A stretch of 64,000 nucleotides of DNA, from positions 115,711-179,710 of the forward strand of contig NZ_LMDE01000003.1 of NCBI RefSeq assembly GCF_001425025.1. The letters run 5' to 3'. The notes under the pieces are model-generated. The model saw nothing but the letters and a program-made list of their open reading frames with translations. It made no database searches and was not told the origin of the DNA. Each line of letters begins with the position of its first letter. Positions within the stretch are counted from its first letter, which is position 1. The DNA comes from Nocardioides sp. Root122. GTDB taxonomy: Bacteria > Actinomycetota > Actinomycetes > Propionibacteriales > Nocardioidaceae. The translations under genes and the position numbers were made by a program. Of this stretch, positions 25,457-33,786 are shown in pieces.

Positions 25457-25595
25457 CGGGGTGCCTTCCGGGGTGGGCCAGTTCGGAGGAACCAGCACAC
25501 CGCGACGTACCGACGGTGCCGGCGGGTGCGGCCGGACACCTGTGGAGGAGGCGCCTGCGGGTGGGGCTGTGGACGGTTGGTGGCCCCGGAGGAGG

Positions 25596-25904
25596 TCAGT
25601 CCTTGGGCGGGTCGATCTCCTGGGGTGCGAGCTCCTCGACGTTGACGTCCTTGAAGGTCAGCACCTTGACGTTCTTCGCGAAGCGGGCGGGGCGGTACAT
25701 GTCCCAGACCCACGCGTCGCTCATCGAGACCTCGAAGAACACGTCGCCGCTCTCCGAGCGGGCCTTCACGTCGACCTGGTTGCAGAGGTAGAAGCGACGG
25801 TCGGTCTCCACGACGTACTTGAAGATGCCCACCACGTCGCGGTACTCGCGATAGAGGGTGAGCTCCATCTCGGTCTCGTACTTCTCGAGATCCTCGGCGC
25901 TCAT
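25596..25904 (-). CDS. DUF2469 family protein
   Basis: A 102-residue soluble protein highly conserved in actinobacteria and unknown in function. Features are MSAEDLEKYETEMELTLYRE, DVVGIFKYVVETDRRFYLCN, and VFFEVSMSDAWVWDMYRPARF followed by VKVLTFKDVNVEEL. ATG 25904 overlaps the rnhB stop by 4 nt and has GGAGGA 3-4 nt upstream. The lepB-rnhB-DUF2469-yraN order matches that of mycobacteria. A 139-nt gap without obvious signals separates it from yraN. Confidence 0.93.
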   Translation of the reverse strand: MSAEDLEKYETEMELTLYREYRDVVGIFKYVVETDRRFYLCNQVDVKARSESGDVFFEVSMSDAWVWDMYRPARFAKNVKVLTFKDVNVEELAPQEIDPPKD

Positions 25905-26701
25905 CGATCCTCCTCCGTCGGGACGGGCCCGGGCTCCGGCGCGGCGGTCCGCCACCGCCCCAGCCCGTCCGGACCGACACTAGTCGCCGGATCCACGTCG
26001 GGTCCGGGGATCGGCTCGAGTCCGGCGGCGCGCCGGACGTTGACGAAGCGCATCCGGTGCACCGGCGACGGCCCGTGCTCCATGAGCGCGGCGTCGTGCT
26101 CGGACGTGCAGTAGCCCTTGTGCGTCTTGAAGTCGTACGACGGCCACTCCCCGTCGAGGTCGACCATCAGCCGGTCGCGGGTGACCTTGGCGATCACCGA
26201 GGCAGCGGCGATGCACGCGGCGACCCGGTCGCCCTTCCACACCGCCAGCCCAGGCACGCCCAGACCGTCGACCGGGAAGCCGTCGGTGAGGACGTAGGAG
26301 GGCCGGGTCCCCAGGCGGGCCACCGCCCGGCGCAGCGCCTCGACGTTGGCCACGTGCATGCCCAGGCGGTCGCACTCCTCGGAGTCGATGACCACGACCG
26401 ACCACGCCAGCGCCCGGCGCACGAGCTGGGCGTAGACCCGCTCGCGGGCGGCCTCGGTCAGCAGCTTGGAGTCGGCGAGGCCGGGCACGATCCCGGCCTT
26501 GCCCGGCGGCAGCACGACGGCGCCGGCGACGAGCGGGCCGGCGCAGGCGCCGCGGCCGGCCTCGTCGACGCCGGCGATCGGCTCGAGGCCGGCTCGCCGC
26601 AGGGCGCGCTCGTAGCCGTAGATGCCGGCGTCACGCCGCACGGTCATGGATCCCGACGACGGCGCCGGGACGGGGACGGACAGGTGGGAGGGCTGGCTCA
26701 C
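25901..26701 (-). CDS. rnhB: Ribonuclease HII
   Basis: Cuts the RNA strand of RNA-DNA hybrids and single ribonucleotides in DNA. The core starts with IAGVDEAGRGACAGPLVAGAV (catalytic DEAGRG). ADSKLLTEAARE, AASVIAKVTRDRLM (Asp near the third acid) and YDFKTHKGYCTSEH (substrate-reading region) follow. The C-terminal about 40 residues are a Pro-rich extension. GTG 26701 is preferred: GAGG is 6 nt upstream and the start lies 8 nt after the lepB stop. ATG 26647 would give a shorter 248-residue protein. Confidence 0.93.
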   Translation of the reverse strand: MSQPSHLSVPVPAPSSGSMTVRRDAGIYGYERALRRAGLEPIAGVDEAGRGACAGPLVAGAVVLPPGKAGIVPGLADSKLLTEAARERVYAQLVRRALAWSVVVIDSEECDRLGMHVANVEALRRAVARLGTRPSYVLTDGFPVDGLGVPGLAVWKGDRVAACIAAASVIAKVTRDRLMVDLDGEWPSYDFKTHKGYCTSEHDAALMEHGPSPVHRMRFVNVRRAAGLEPIPGPDVDPATSVGPDGLGRWRTAAPEPGPVPTEEDR

Positions 26702-26709
26702 CGCGGACC

Positions 26710-27522
26710 TCACGAGGTCGGGTCGGGCACGTCCTCGAAGCTGTCCGGGCGGTGGTTCCAGCGGAACCGGTCGGCCGGCCAGAGCAGCACGAAGACCTTG
26801 CCGACGACCAGGTCGACCGGGACGAACTCGTCGCCCGGCACGCACTCGGTCTCGTCGGACTGGCACATGTGGAAGGACGAGTCCGCGGAGCGGGCACGGT
26901 TGTCGCCCATGACGAAGACGTGGCCCTCGGGGATGGGGCCGACCTGCCACTCGGAGGCGCACTTGGTGGGCATCGGTCCGTTGCACGTGGCGCCGCTGCG
27001 CTTGACGTAGTCGCCCTCGTCGAGGGGGTGGCCGTTGACCTGCAGGCGCCCCTTGTCGTCGCAGCACGTGATGGTGTCGCCGGCGACCCCGATGACCCGC
27101 TTCACGAGGTGGCCGCCGGTCGGGTAGAGCCCGATCTTGGCCATCGCCTTGGCGACGGGGCTGGTCGGGCCTGCGGCCTCCGTCGGCGGCAGCCAGCCGC
27201 CCGGGTCCTTGAACACCACGACGTCGCCGCGCTCGGGACCGTTGTCGCCCCAGTAGGACGGCTTCTCGACCAGGATCCGGTCGTTGAGGATCAGCCCCGG
27301 CTCCATCGACTCGGACGGGATGTAGAAGGCCTGGACGAAGAACGTCTTGATGACGATGGCCAGGATGAGCGCCACTCCGAGCAGCAGGATCGTCTCCTGC
27401 CACAGCGGCAGCTGCTTGCGCCGGGGCTTGCCGAACTTGTGCGGCCGACCGTCCCCGGAACGCGACGACCGCGGTTCCTCGTCCGCCGAGAGGGACGTGG
27501 AACCGCGGTCGTCAGAAGTCAC
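26710..27522 (-). CDS. lepB: Signal peptidase I
   Basis: A 270-residue membrane-anchored protease that removes signal peptides. A cytoplasmic N-terminus (RPHKFGKPRRKQ) precedes one membrane span (TILLLGVALILAIVIKTFFV). The catalytic Ser lies in YIPSESMEPGL and the catalytic Lys in LVKRVIGVAGDTI. The conserved boxes HVFVMGDNRARSADSS and FVPVDLVVGKVFVLLWP follow. Two cysteine pairs occur in the extracytoplasmic part. GTG 27522 follows TAGTCT by 6 nt, indicating the head of the lepB-rnhB-DUF2469 unit. Confidence 0.96.
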   Translation of the reverse strand: MTSDDRGSTSLSADEEPRSSRSGDGRPHKFGKPRRKQLPLWQETILLLGVALILAIVIKTFFVQAFYIPSESMEPGLILNDRILVEKPSYWGDNGPERGDVVVFKDPGGWLPPTEAAGPTSPVAKAMAKIGLYPTGGHLVKRVIGVAGDTITCCDDKGRLQVNGHPLDEGDYVKRSGATCNGPMPTKCASEWQVGPIPEGHVFVMGDNRARSADSSFHMCQSDETECVPGDEFVPVDLVVGKVFVLLWPADRFRWNHRPDSFEDVPDPTS

Positions 27523-27528
27523 GCGCAG

Positions 27529-27534
27529 AGACTA
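27529..27534 (-). promoter_or_regulatory. Leaderless -10 box (TAGTCT) of lepB
   Basis: TAGTCT ends 6 nt before GTG 27522. Confidence 0.55.
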
Positions 27535-27581
27535 ACCAGAGACTGGTCGAACTCACGCCTCGCGGCGCGCAGCTCGGGGGA

Positions 27582-27932
27582 TCACGCCTCGCGGCGCTCC
27601 TTGATCTTGGCGGCCTTGCCGCGCAGGTTGCGCAGGTAGTAGAGCTTGGCGCGACGCACGTCACCGCGGGTCACGATCTCGATCTTCTCGAAGATCGGGG
27701 AGTTCAGGGGGAAGGTGCGCTCGACGCCCACGCCGAAGGAGACCTTGCGGACGGTGAAGGTGCGGCCGATGCCCGAGCCGTGGACGCGGATGACGACGCC
27801 CTGGAAGACCTGGACACGCGAGCGGCTGCCCTCGATGACCTTGACGTGGACCTTGATGGTGTCGCCGGCGCGGAAGGCCGGGACGTCGTCGCGCTTGAAG
27901 GTGCTGCCGAGATCGGCGATCACGTTGCTCAT
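27582..27932 (-). CDS. rplS: 50S ribosomal protein L19
   Basis: A 116-residue protein at the interface of the two ribosomal subunits. It shows the family pattern: [37 protein letters not shown], then [21 protein letters not shown] and a basic C-terminus ([20 protein letters not shown]). GAGGAG lies 6 nt before ATG 27932. A 200-nt gap upstream separates it from trmD, so it has its own promoter or leader. Confidence 0.98.
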   Translation of the reverse strand: MSNVIADLGSTFKRDDVPAFRAGDTIKVHVKVIEGSRSRVQVFQGVVIRVHGSGIGRTFTVRKVSFGVGVERTFPLNSPIFEKIEIVTRGDVRRAKLYYLRNLRGKAAKIKERREA

Positions 27933-27950
27933 ATCATGCTCCTCGCGAGT

Positions 27951-28032
27951 GCCACAGGTCAGCCGCGGTATCAGAAGGTGCTGATGGTGTCGGTCGTGCT
28001 CGAGCTGGCCGAGCCGGGGCGCCCCCTGTGGC
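27951..28032 (-). promoter_or_regulatory. Possible structured leader upstream of rplS
   Basis: GCCACAGG (27951-27958) and CCTGTGGC (28025-28032) can form an 8-bp stem around a 66-nt loop, 18 nt before the rplS start. Ribosomal-protein genes often have autoregulatory leaders, but here only the pairing is visible. Confidence 0.3.
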
Positions 28033-28132
28033 AGGTGCGGACCGGCGGGACCCCGGGGTGGTGCATCGGGTGGATGCGTCCGGGCGACCCTGGCCTCGAG
28101 TGACCAGTGGAGCAGTCTGCCAGAGCGTGACG

Positions 28133-29323
28133 TCAGCGTGAAATCCGCTGCCCGGCCCGCTTGCCCGGGCGCTTGGTCAGCACCACGGCACCCGGCGGCG
28201 CAGTCCGGTCCGGCCGGAGCCGGAAGCCGGCCTTCTTGTACATCCGGATGTTGTCGCTCGACCCGGCGCCGGTGAACAGCACGAAGGTCTCGACCTCAGC
28301 GGGCGCCAGGCCCTCGACGAGCTCGAGCAGCGCGCGCCCCAGGCCTCTGCCCTGGAGGTCCGGGGCGACCATGATGCGGCCGATGTCCCACTCCCCGTGC
28401 CGGTCGAGGCGACCTCGTACGGCCCCCACCAGGCGTCCCGAGGACGGCTCGCGTGCCACCATGACGGTCCACTCCCCCAGGCCACGGCGTACGTCGTCGA
28501 GCGACTCGCGCAGCGCCGGGATCTCCACGCCGGGGTTGGCCTCCAGCTCCTGGAGCCAGCAGGCGCGCTGGAGGGTGTAGAGCTCGCCGGCGTCGGCCGG
28601 GACGGCAGGGCGTACGTCGAGGTCGGCGAGCGCGCCCACCGCTCCCGTGGCGGGCAGCAGGTCGGGCCGGCGCTCCGCGGTGCGGCGCTGCGCCTGCTCG
28701 CGCCGCCATGCGGCGATCCGGGCGTGGTCGCCGGAGAGCAGCACCTCGGGCACCTCGCGGCCCTCCCAGGTGGCGGGCTTGGTGTAGACGGGGTACTCCA
28801 ACAGGCCGTCGGCGTGCGACTCCTCGACGAGCGACTCGGCGTTGCCCATGAAGCCGGGCAGCAGCCGGACGACGGCCTCGGTGATCGCCAGCGCGGCCAC
28901 CTCGCCGCCGTTGAGGACGTAGTCGCCGAGGCTGATCTCGCGGACCGTGCCGACCGTCGCGGCATGCTCGGTCACGCGTTGGTCGATGCCTTCGTAGCGG
29001 CCGCAGGCGAAGACGAGGTGCTCGTGCCCGCTGAGCTCCTCGGCCAGCTGCTGCGTGAAGGGCTCGCCGCTCGGCGTGGTGAACACGATGGTGGCGCCGG
29101 TCGCCACGGCGTCGAGCGCCCGGCCCCACGGCTCGGGCTTCATCACCATCCCGGCGCCGCCGCCGTAGGGGGTGTCGTCGACGGTGCGGTGCCGGTCGCT
29201 CGTCCAGTCGCGCAGGTCGTGGACGTGCACGTCGAGCAGCCCCTTGTCGCGAGCCTTGCCGGGCAGGCTCAGCGTCAGCGGTGCGAGGTAGTCGGGGAAG
29301 ATCGTGACGACGTCGATCCTCAT
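28133..29323 (-). CDS. trmD: TrmD tRNA (guanine37-N1)-methyltransferase fused to a GNAT acetyltransferase
   Basis: A 396-residue fusion. Residues 1-about 235 are a complete Trm[42 protein letters not shown] and [16 protein letters not shown] (the SPOUT knot that binds SAM), and [20 protein letters not shown]. From about 255 a GNAT domain begins ([22 protein letters not shown]) with motif [22 protein letters not shown] and a final [16 protein letters not shown] strand-helix. There is no stop or internal start between the halves. ATG 29323 overlaps the rimM stop by 4 nt. TrmD prevents +1 frameshifting; the acetyltransferase target is unknown. Confidence 0.93.
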   Translation of the reverse strand: MRIDVVTIFPDYLAPLTLSLPGKARDKGLLDVHVHDLRDWTSDRHRTVDDTPYGGGAGMVMKPEPWGRALDAVATGATIVFTTPSGEPFTQQLAEELSGHEHLVFACGRYEGIDQRVTEHAATVGTVREISLGDYVLNGGEVAALAITEAVVRLLPGFMGNAESLVEESHADGLLEYPVYTKPATWEGREVPEVLLSGDHARIAAWRREQAQRRTAERRPDLLPATGAVGALADLDVRPAVPADAGELYTLQRACWLQELEANPGVEIPALRESLDDVRRGLGEWTVMVAREPSSGRLVGAVRGRLDRHGEWDIGRIMVAPDLQGRGLGRALLELVEGLAPAEVETFVLFTGAGSSDNIRMYKKAGFRLRPDRTAPPGAVVLTKRPGKRAGQRISR

Positions 29324-29910
29324 CCCGCGTCCACGCCCTTGTCCTGGGGCTGATCGTCGGGGAACGGTGAGACCAGGCCGGGGCGGTCCGCCACGACCAC
29401 GCGTCGGCCGGCCAGGTCGACCTCCGGCACGAGGGCGCTGACGAAGGGCACGAGCGCGTCGCGACCGTCGGTGGTCCGCACGGTCAGCAGGTCCTGCGCG
29501 GAGCCGTGCACGAGTCCCGCGACGGTGCCGAGGTGGACGCCGTCGAGGTCGACGACGTCGAGACCCTCCAGCTGGTGGTCGTAGTACTCGTCCGGGTCCT
29601 CGGGGACCTCGTCGTGGGCAAGGGTCGCGTGCAGGACCGTCCCGCGGGCAGCCTCGGCGGCGTTGCGGTCGGCCAGCTCCTCGAACGTCACGAGCAGCGT
29701 GCTCTGGTGCCACCGGGCACGAGCGACGGTGAGCGCGGCCGGGCGCCGGTCCGCCCCCGCGGGTGCCTCGGCGCGCAGCACGCTGCCGGGGGCGAAGCGC
29801 CGCTCGGGCTCGTCGGTGCGTACGTCGAGGGTGACCTCGCCGCGGATGCCGTGGGGCTTGCCGATGCGCCCGACCACGACCTCGATGTCGCCCGGTTCCT
29901 CTGTGCTCAC
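29320..29910 (-). CDS. rimM: 16S rRNA processing / 30S maturation factor RimM
   Basis: A 196-residue chaperone of 30S assembly that binds S19. The N-terminal RimM domain has [29 protein letters not shown]; the C-terminal PRC barrel has [22 protein letters not shown] and [25 protein letters not shown] 29910 (STEEPGDIE) is chosen because TAGTCT lies 7 nt upstream; longer frames run into the repeat region. It heads the rimM-trmD unit. Confidence 0.95.
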   Translation of the reverse strand: MSTEEPGDIEVVVGRIGKPHGIRGEVTLDVRTDEPERRFAPGSVLRAEAPAGADRRPAALTVARARWHQSTLLVTFEELADRNAAEAARGTVLHATLAHDEVPEDPDEYYDHQLEGLDVVDLDGVHLGTVAGLVHGSAQDLLTVRTTDGRDALVPFVSALVPEVDLAGRRVVVADRPGLVSPFPDDQPQDKGVDAG

Positions 29911-29917
29911 GCGGCCA

Positions 29918-29923
29918 AGACTA
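29918..29923 (-). promoter_or_regulatory. Leaderless -10 box (TAGTCT) of rimM
   Basis: TAGTCT ends 7 nt before GTG 29910; a 25-bp direct repeat starts 15 nt further upstream. Confidence 0.5.
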
Positions 29924-29937
29924 GAGGGGCTCGGCGT

Positions 29938-30008
29938 TGAGTCTCCCAGCGACTCAGCTCCCGACACGCCCGGGACTGGCCGATGAGTCTCCCAGCGACT
30001 CAGCTCCC
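29938..30008. repeat. Two 25-bp direct repeats upstream of rimM
   Basis: Identical 25-nt copies at 29938-29962 and 29984-30008 (46-nt period), each with an internal inverted repeat TGAGTC...GACTCA. They lie between the rimM promoter and the terminator of the rpsP-khpA unit; the nearer copy overlaps where a -35 would be. Confidence 0.85.
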
Positions 30009-30026
30009 AGTGGCCCGGAAATGCGG

Positions 30027-30063
30027 CGACGGGCGCCACCCCCGGAAGGGGTGGCGCCCGTCG
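30027..30063 (-). terminator. Strong hairpin terminator after khpA
   Basis: A perfect 16-bp stem (30027-30042 with 30048-30063) and 5-nt loop, 18 nt after the khpA stop. No U-tract. Confidence 0.8.
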
Positions 30064-30081
30064 TGCTGGCTGTGCGGTCGG

Positions 30082-30324
30082 TCAGCGACGCCGGTCCGTG
30101 TCGACGAAGTCGACGCGTGCACCGCCGCGGCCGGCGAGGGCCGAGACGACGGTGCGGAAGGCCGTCGCGGTGCGGCCGTTGCGGCCGATCACCTTGCCGA
30201 GGTCGTCGGGGTGGACCCGGACCTCGAGGACCGCGCCACGACGCAGCTGCTTGTCGCGGACGGTGACGTCGTCGGGGTGGTCGACGATGCCACGCACCAG
30301 GTGCTCGAGCGCCTCGGCCAGCAC
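30082..30324 (-). CDS. khpA: KH-domain RNA-binding protein KhpA
   Basis: An 80-residue single KH domain protein. The GxxG loop is in LGKVIGRNGRTATAFRTVVSAL, preceded by RRGAVLEVRVHPDD. KhpA with KhpB binds many RNAs and affects cell size and division in Gram-positives. It starts 2 nt after the rpsP stop, the usual bacterial rpsP-khpA pairing. A 16-bp hairpin ends the unit. Confidence 0.95.
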   Translation of the reverse strand: MLAEALEHLVRGIVDHPDDVTVRDKQLRRGAVLEVRVHPDDLGKVIGRNGRTATAFRTVVSALAGRGGARVDFVDTDRRR

Positions 30325-30326
30325 GA

Positions 30327-30878
30327 TCAGGCCTGCTTGTCCGCGTCGACGCCGGAGGTGTTCTTGCCGGCGTCCTCGGCCGACACGTTCTCCAGGTCGG
30401 CGTTGGCGTCAGCGGCACCCTCGGGGGTCTCCGACGCGGGGACCTCGGCGGGAGCCTCGGCAGCAGCCGGCTCCTCGACCTTCTCCGCCTTCTCGGCCTT
30501 CTTCTTGGTGGTCACCGCGGAGCCCTTGGGCTCGGAGGCGGCCTCCTTGAGGGCCTCGTTGAAGATGTCGATCTTGGCGCGCTTGGGCTCCTTGACCTTC
30601 AGGGTGCCCTCGGTGCCGGGCAGACCCTTGAACTTCTGCCAGTCACCGGTCACCTTGAGCAGGGCCTCGACGGCCTCGGAGGGCTGGGCGCCCACGCCGA
30701 GCCAGTACTGCGCCCGGTCGGAGACGACGTCGATGAGCGACGGCTCCTCCTTGGGGTGGTACTTGCCGATCTCCTCGAGGACCCGGCCGTCGCGCTTCTT
30801 GCGGGAGTCGACGACGACGATGCGGTACTGCGGCACCCGGATCTTGCCCAGGCGCTTCAAACGAATCTTGACGGCCAC
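30327..30878 (-). CDS. rpsP: 30S ribosomal protein S16 with C-terminal extension
   Basis: A 183-residue S16. The core is the first about 85 residues ([61 protein letters not shown]). The rest is a [23 protein letters not shown] charged, Ala-rich tail, as with S2 in this genome. GTG 30878 has GAGGAG about 11 nt upstream. It heads the rpsP-khpA operon. Confidence 0.97.
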   Translation of the reverse strand: MAVKIRLKRLGKIRVPQYRIVVVDSRKKRDGRVLEEIGKYHPKEEPSLIDVVSDRAQYWLGVGAQPSEAVEALLKVTGDWQKFKGLPGTEGTLKVKEPKRAKIDIFNEALKEAASEPKGSAVTTKKKAEKAEKVEEPAAAEAPAEVPASETPEGAADANADLENVSAEDAGKNTSGVDADKQA

Positions 30879-30963
30879 GTTTGTGGTGTCTCCTCAGAAA
30901 TTGTCGTGGGTGAGCGACCCTCTCCAGGTGGGGGCACCGGGTCAGGTCGTTCGATGGGCGCTG

Positions 30964-30991
30964 CGTCGCCCGGGTGAGAGGGCCCGGACGC
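30964..30991 (-). terminator. Possible imperfect hairpin between the 31722 GNAT gene and rpsP
   Basis: GCGTC-GC-CCGGG pairs with CCCGG-ACGC around a short loop, with one bulge. It may terminate the GNAT transcript or form part of the rpsP leader. Confidence 0.35.
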
Positions 30992-31050
30992 ACAGGACAC
31001 GAGGAAAGATTCTGCCAGACGTACGCCGCGCGCGACCAATCCGGCCCCGC

Positions 31051-31722
31051 TCAGCCCGCGGGCCGGGCCGGCGCGTCGAGACCGATGAAGGCCCGGACCG
31101 CCTCCGCGCCGCTCACCTCGACCGGCACGTCGCCGCGCACGAACGTGTCCGGCGTGAGGACGAGCCCCTGGTTGAGCGCCAGCTCGCCCTCGCGCCGCTT
31201 GATCCGGCTGACGACCGTCGGCTGGTAGCCGACCTTCCGCGACACCGCGAGGGAGGCTGGGTTGTCGAGGAACGCCGCGGAGGTGATCTCCTCGAAGCCC
31301 AGGTGGTCGAAGAGCAGCGCGCACATCGCGCGACGCATCTCCGTGCCGAGCCCGCGCCCCTGGAACTCGCGTCCCAGCCATGACCCGGTCTCACCGGTCC
31401 GGGTGACCGGGAAGTGCTTGGCGGCGACGCCCTGGCAGCCGATCACGCGACCGTCGAGCAGCACCGCGAGGTCCAGACAGAAGTCGTCGGGCGAGAACGT
31501 CGAGCGCTTGCCCCAGTGGTACGCCGCGGTGTTGCGCCCGAGCTGCCCCGCGGGCGCGGCGGTCCACGGGAAGTAGAACGGCATCTCGTCCGGGTCGTGG
31601 ATCCCTCCCTCGGCGAGCACGCACAGCTCGACGATGAGCTCGTCGGTGAGCCCGCGCAGCTCCAGCGGGCCGGCGGCCACGCGCAGGCCGAAGGGCGGGT
31701 AGAGGTCGACTGCGGTCGTCAT
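31051..31722 (-). CDS. GNAT family N-acetyltransferase (RimJ/RimL-like)
   Basis: A 223-residue protein of the Acetyltransf_3 type: LELRGLTDELIVELCVLAEGG, IGCQGVAAKHFPVTRTGETGSWLGREFQGRGLGTEMRRAMCALLFDHLGFEEITSAAFLDNPASLAVSRKVGY in successive parts. These carry the acetyl-CoA loop (GRGLGTEM) and the Asn-Ala-Ser segment. GGAGG lies 8 nt before ATG 31722. It is divergent from the VanW gene across 82 bp. The substrate could be a ribosomal protein N-terminus or a small amine; neither is shown. Confidence 0.88.
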   Translation of the reverse strand: MTTAVDLYPPFGLRVAAGPLELRGLTDELIVELCVLAEGGIHDPDEMPFYFPWTAAPAGQLGRNTAAYHWGKRSTFSPDDFCLDLAVLLDGRVIGCQGVAAKHFPVTRTGETGSWLGREFQGRGLGTEMRRAMCALLFDHLGFEEITSAAFLDNPASLAVSRKVGYQPTVVSRIKRREGELALNQGLVLTPDTFVRGDVPVEVSGAEAVRAFIGLDAPARPAG

Positions 31723-31804
31723 GGGTCGATCCTCCCCGAGCGAGCGCGGCGGCCACACACCGGTTCCCCGGCAACCTCCTCGCCCGCCGCCGCGTCTACC
31801 TGGC

Positions 31805-32701
31805 ATGACCACCGCGCACGCCGGGCTGCAGCCGCCGGAGCCGCTCGACCTCCCCGCGCGGCTGACCGCTCCCCCGCGCCTGACGCAGCGCCACCCCTGG
31901 CTGCTGCCCGCGGCGATGGCCGTGCACCGCGCCCGGCGTCGTACGCGCTGGGTCCGGGACGCGTGGTCGGGCCGGGTCGTGTGGGCGCGCTCGCGCGACG
32001 CCGTCGACCTGCCCGTGCGGCTCAAGCAGCACGGATCGCTGCTGCTGCGCGAGCTCGACCCCGACCAGATGCACCTGCAGCACAACAAGGTGACCAACCT
32101 GCGGCTCGCGACCGAGCGGATGGACGGCCTGGTCATCCGGCCCGGTGAGAGCGTGTCGTTCAACCGGGTCGTGGGCAACTGCACCCGCCGCAAGGGGTAC
32201 GTCGAGGGGATGAGGCTGTCGAACGGCACGGCCGAGGCAGGCGTCGGAGGCGGGATCTGCCAGCTCGCCAACCTCGTGCACTGGATGGTGCTGCACTCGC
32301 CGCTGACCGTCGTGGAGCGCTCAGAGCACTCCTTCGACCCGTTCCCCGACCGCGGGCGGGTGCTGCCGTGGGGCGTGGGCTGCTCGATCGTCTACAACTA
32401 CGTCGACCTCGTCGTGCGCAACGACACGGCGTACACCTTCCAGCTCCGGACGTGGGTCGGCGAGCGCTACCTGCACGGCCAGCTGCGAGCCGACGAGCGG
32501 CCTCCGCACTCCTACCGGGTCGAGGCGCGCGGGGAGCAGTTCCTGCGCCGCGGCGGCCAGGTGTTCCGGCGCAACGAGGTGTGGCGACGGGTCCTCGACC
32601 GGCGCACCGGCGACCAGGTCGGCGAGGAGCTGGTGAAGAGCAACTGCGCCCTGGTGGTCTACGAGCCCGGCCCGGACGTGCAGGTCATCGACCTGGGCTG
32701 A
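31805..32701 (+). CDS. VanW family protein
   Basis: A 298-residue protein with the VanW domain at about 95-270 (HNKVTNLRLATERMDGLVIRPGESVSFNRVVGNCTRRKGYVEGM, VGGGICQLANLVHWMVLHSPL, ERSEHSFDPFPD). It has no vancomycin operon around it and no signal peptide; a basic N-terminus (HRARRRTRWVRDAWSGR) precedes the domain. VanW proteins are widespread with an unproven, probably cell-envelope role. ATG 31805 is chosen; the frame reads 28 codons further back through the promoter region. Its 3-prime end overlaps the convergent amidohydrolase by 17 nt. Confidence 0.88.
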   Translation: MTTAHAGLQPPEPLDLPARLTAPPRLTQRHPWLLPAAMAVHRARRRTRWVRDAWSGRVVWARSRDAVDLPVRLKQHGSLLLRELDPDQMHLQHNKVTNLRLATERMDGLVIRPGESVSFNRVVGNCTRRKGYVEGMRLSNGTAEAGVGGGICQLANLVHWMVLHSPLTVVERSEHSFDPFPDRGRVLPWGVGCSIVYNYVDLVVRNDTAYTFQLRTWVGERYLHGQLRADERPPHSYRVEARGEQFLRRGGQVFRRNEVWRRVLDRRTGDQVGEELVKSNCALVVYEPGPDVQVIDLG

Positions 32702-33773
32702 CCAGCGCCCCGCGCAGCACGACCGCGGACGGCGTGCGGAGGACCGAGAGGTCCTCGACCGGGTTGCGGTCGTAGACCACGAAGTCGGCCGACGCGCCCT
32801 CGGTGAGGCCGTCGACGCCGAGCCACTCGCGGGCGCGCCAGCTGGCAGCGCCGAGCGCGTCGTGCGCGGGCATCCCGATCCGCACCAGTGCCTCGATCTC
32901 CCCGGCGATGTTGCCGTGGCGGCTGATGCCGCCGCCGTCGGAGCCGGCGTAGATCGGCACGCCGGCCTCGTGGGCAGCCATGATCGTGGCGGGCATGCGG
33001 TCGTAGAGGTCGGTCATCGTCGCGGCGTAGGCGGGGAACCGCTCCTGCCCCGCAGCCGCGTGCTCCGGGAACTTGTCGAGCTGCATGACGGTGGGCACCA
33101 GCCGCGTGCCGTGGGCGACCATCGCGTCGATGAGGTCCTCCGTCAGGCCGGTGCCGTGCTCGATGCAGTCGATGCCGGCGTCGATCAGGCCCGGCAGCAC
33201 GCCGTGGCCGAAGCAGTGCGCCGTCACCTTCGCGCCGTGGGCGTGCGCTGCGTCGATCGCGGCCGCGAACGCCTCGGCCGGGAACGATGGGGCCAGGTCG
33301 CCCTCGTCGCGCGAGATCCAGTCGCCGACCAGCTTGATCCAGCCGTCGCCGTTGCGCGCCTCCTGCGCGGCCACGGCGGCGAGCTCGGACGGCTCGACCT
33401 CGTGGGCGTAGTTGCGGATGTAGCGCTTCGTCGCGGCGATGTGCCGCCCGCAGCGGATCAGCCGCGGCAGGTCGTCGCGGTCGTGGATCCATCGCGTGTC
33501 AGCGGCCGACCCGGCGTCACGGATCAGCAGGGCGCCCCCGTCGCGGTCGTCGATCGCCTGCTGCTCGGTGGCCTCGTCGTCGGTCGCCCCGAAGTCGTCG
33601 AGACCGAGGTGGCAGTGCGCGTCGACGAGACCGGGGACGATCCAACCCTCGGCGACCGTGTCGGCACCTGCCTGCGGCTCGAAGGTGATCCGGCCCTCGA
33701 CGACGTAGAGGTCGCGGGGCTCCCCGTCGGGAAGAACCGGGCCGCGGAAGCGCTGGGCACTCTGGTGGGGCAT
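32685..33773 (-). CDS. Amidohydrolase family metal-dependent hydrolase
   Basis: A 362-residue TIM-barrel hydrolase. WIVPGLVDAHCHLGLDDFG provides the HxH metal ligands. KLVGDWISRDEGDLAP holds the likely bridging Lys region. Further His ligands sit in AHGAKVTAHCFGH and DCIEHGTGL, and the final Asp in IYAGSDGGG. The C-terminal small beta-domain has GASADFVVYDRNP. Such enzymes hydrolyse cyclic amides, imidazolones or peptides; the substrate cannot be told. ATG 33773 has TAACGT 7 nt upstream, overlapping the stop of the NYN gene. Confidence 0.9.
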   Translation of the reverse strand: MPHQSAQRFRGPVLPDGEPRDLYVVEGRITFEPQAGADTVAEGWIVPGLVDAHCHLGLDDFGATDDEATEQQAIDDRDGGALLIRDAGSAADTRWIHDRDDLPRLIRCGRHIAATKRYIRNYAHEVEPSELAAVAAQEARNGDGWIKLVGDWISRDEGDLAPSFPAEAFAAAIDAAHAHGAKVTAHCFGHGVLPGLIDAGIDCIEHGTGLTEDLIDAMVAHGTRLVPTVMQLDKFPEHAAAGQERFPAYAATMTDLYDRMPATIMAAHEAGVPIYAGSDGGGISRHGNIAGEIEALVRIGMPAHDALGAASWRAREWLGVDGLTEGASADFVVYDRNPVEDLSVLRTPSAVVLRGALVSPGR

Positions 33774-33780
33774 GGCGGCG

Positions 33781-33786
33781 ACGTTA
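33781..33786 (-). promoter_or_regulatory. Leaderless -10 box (TAACGT) of the amidohydrolase gene
   Basis: TAACGT ends 7 nt before ATG 33773 and includes the TAA stop of the upstream NYN gene. Confidence 0.5.

Noticed and set aside
31805..32701. VanW protein as a sign of glycopeptide resistance
   Set aside because: No vanA/H/X or VanS/R genes nearby; VanW-domain proteins are common without any resistance link.
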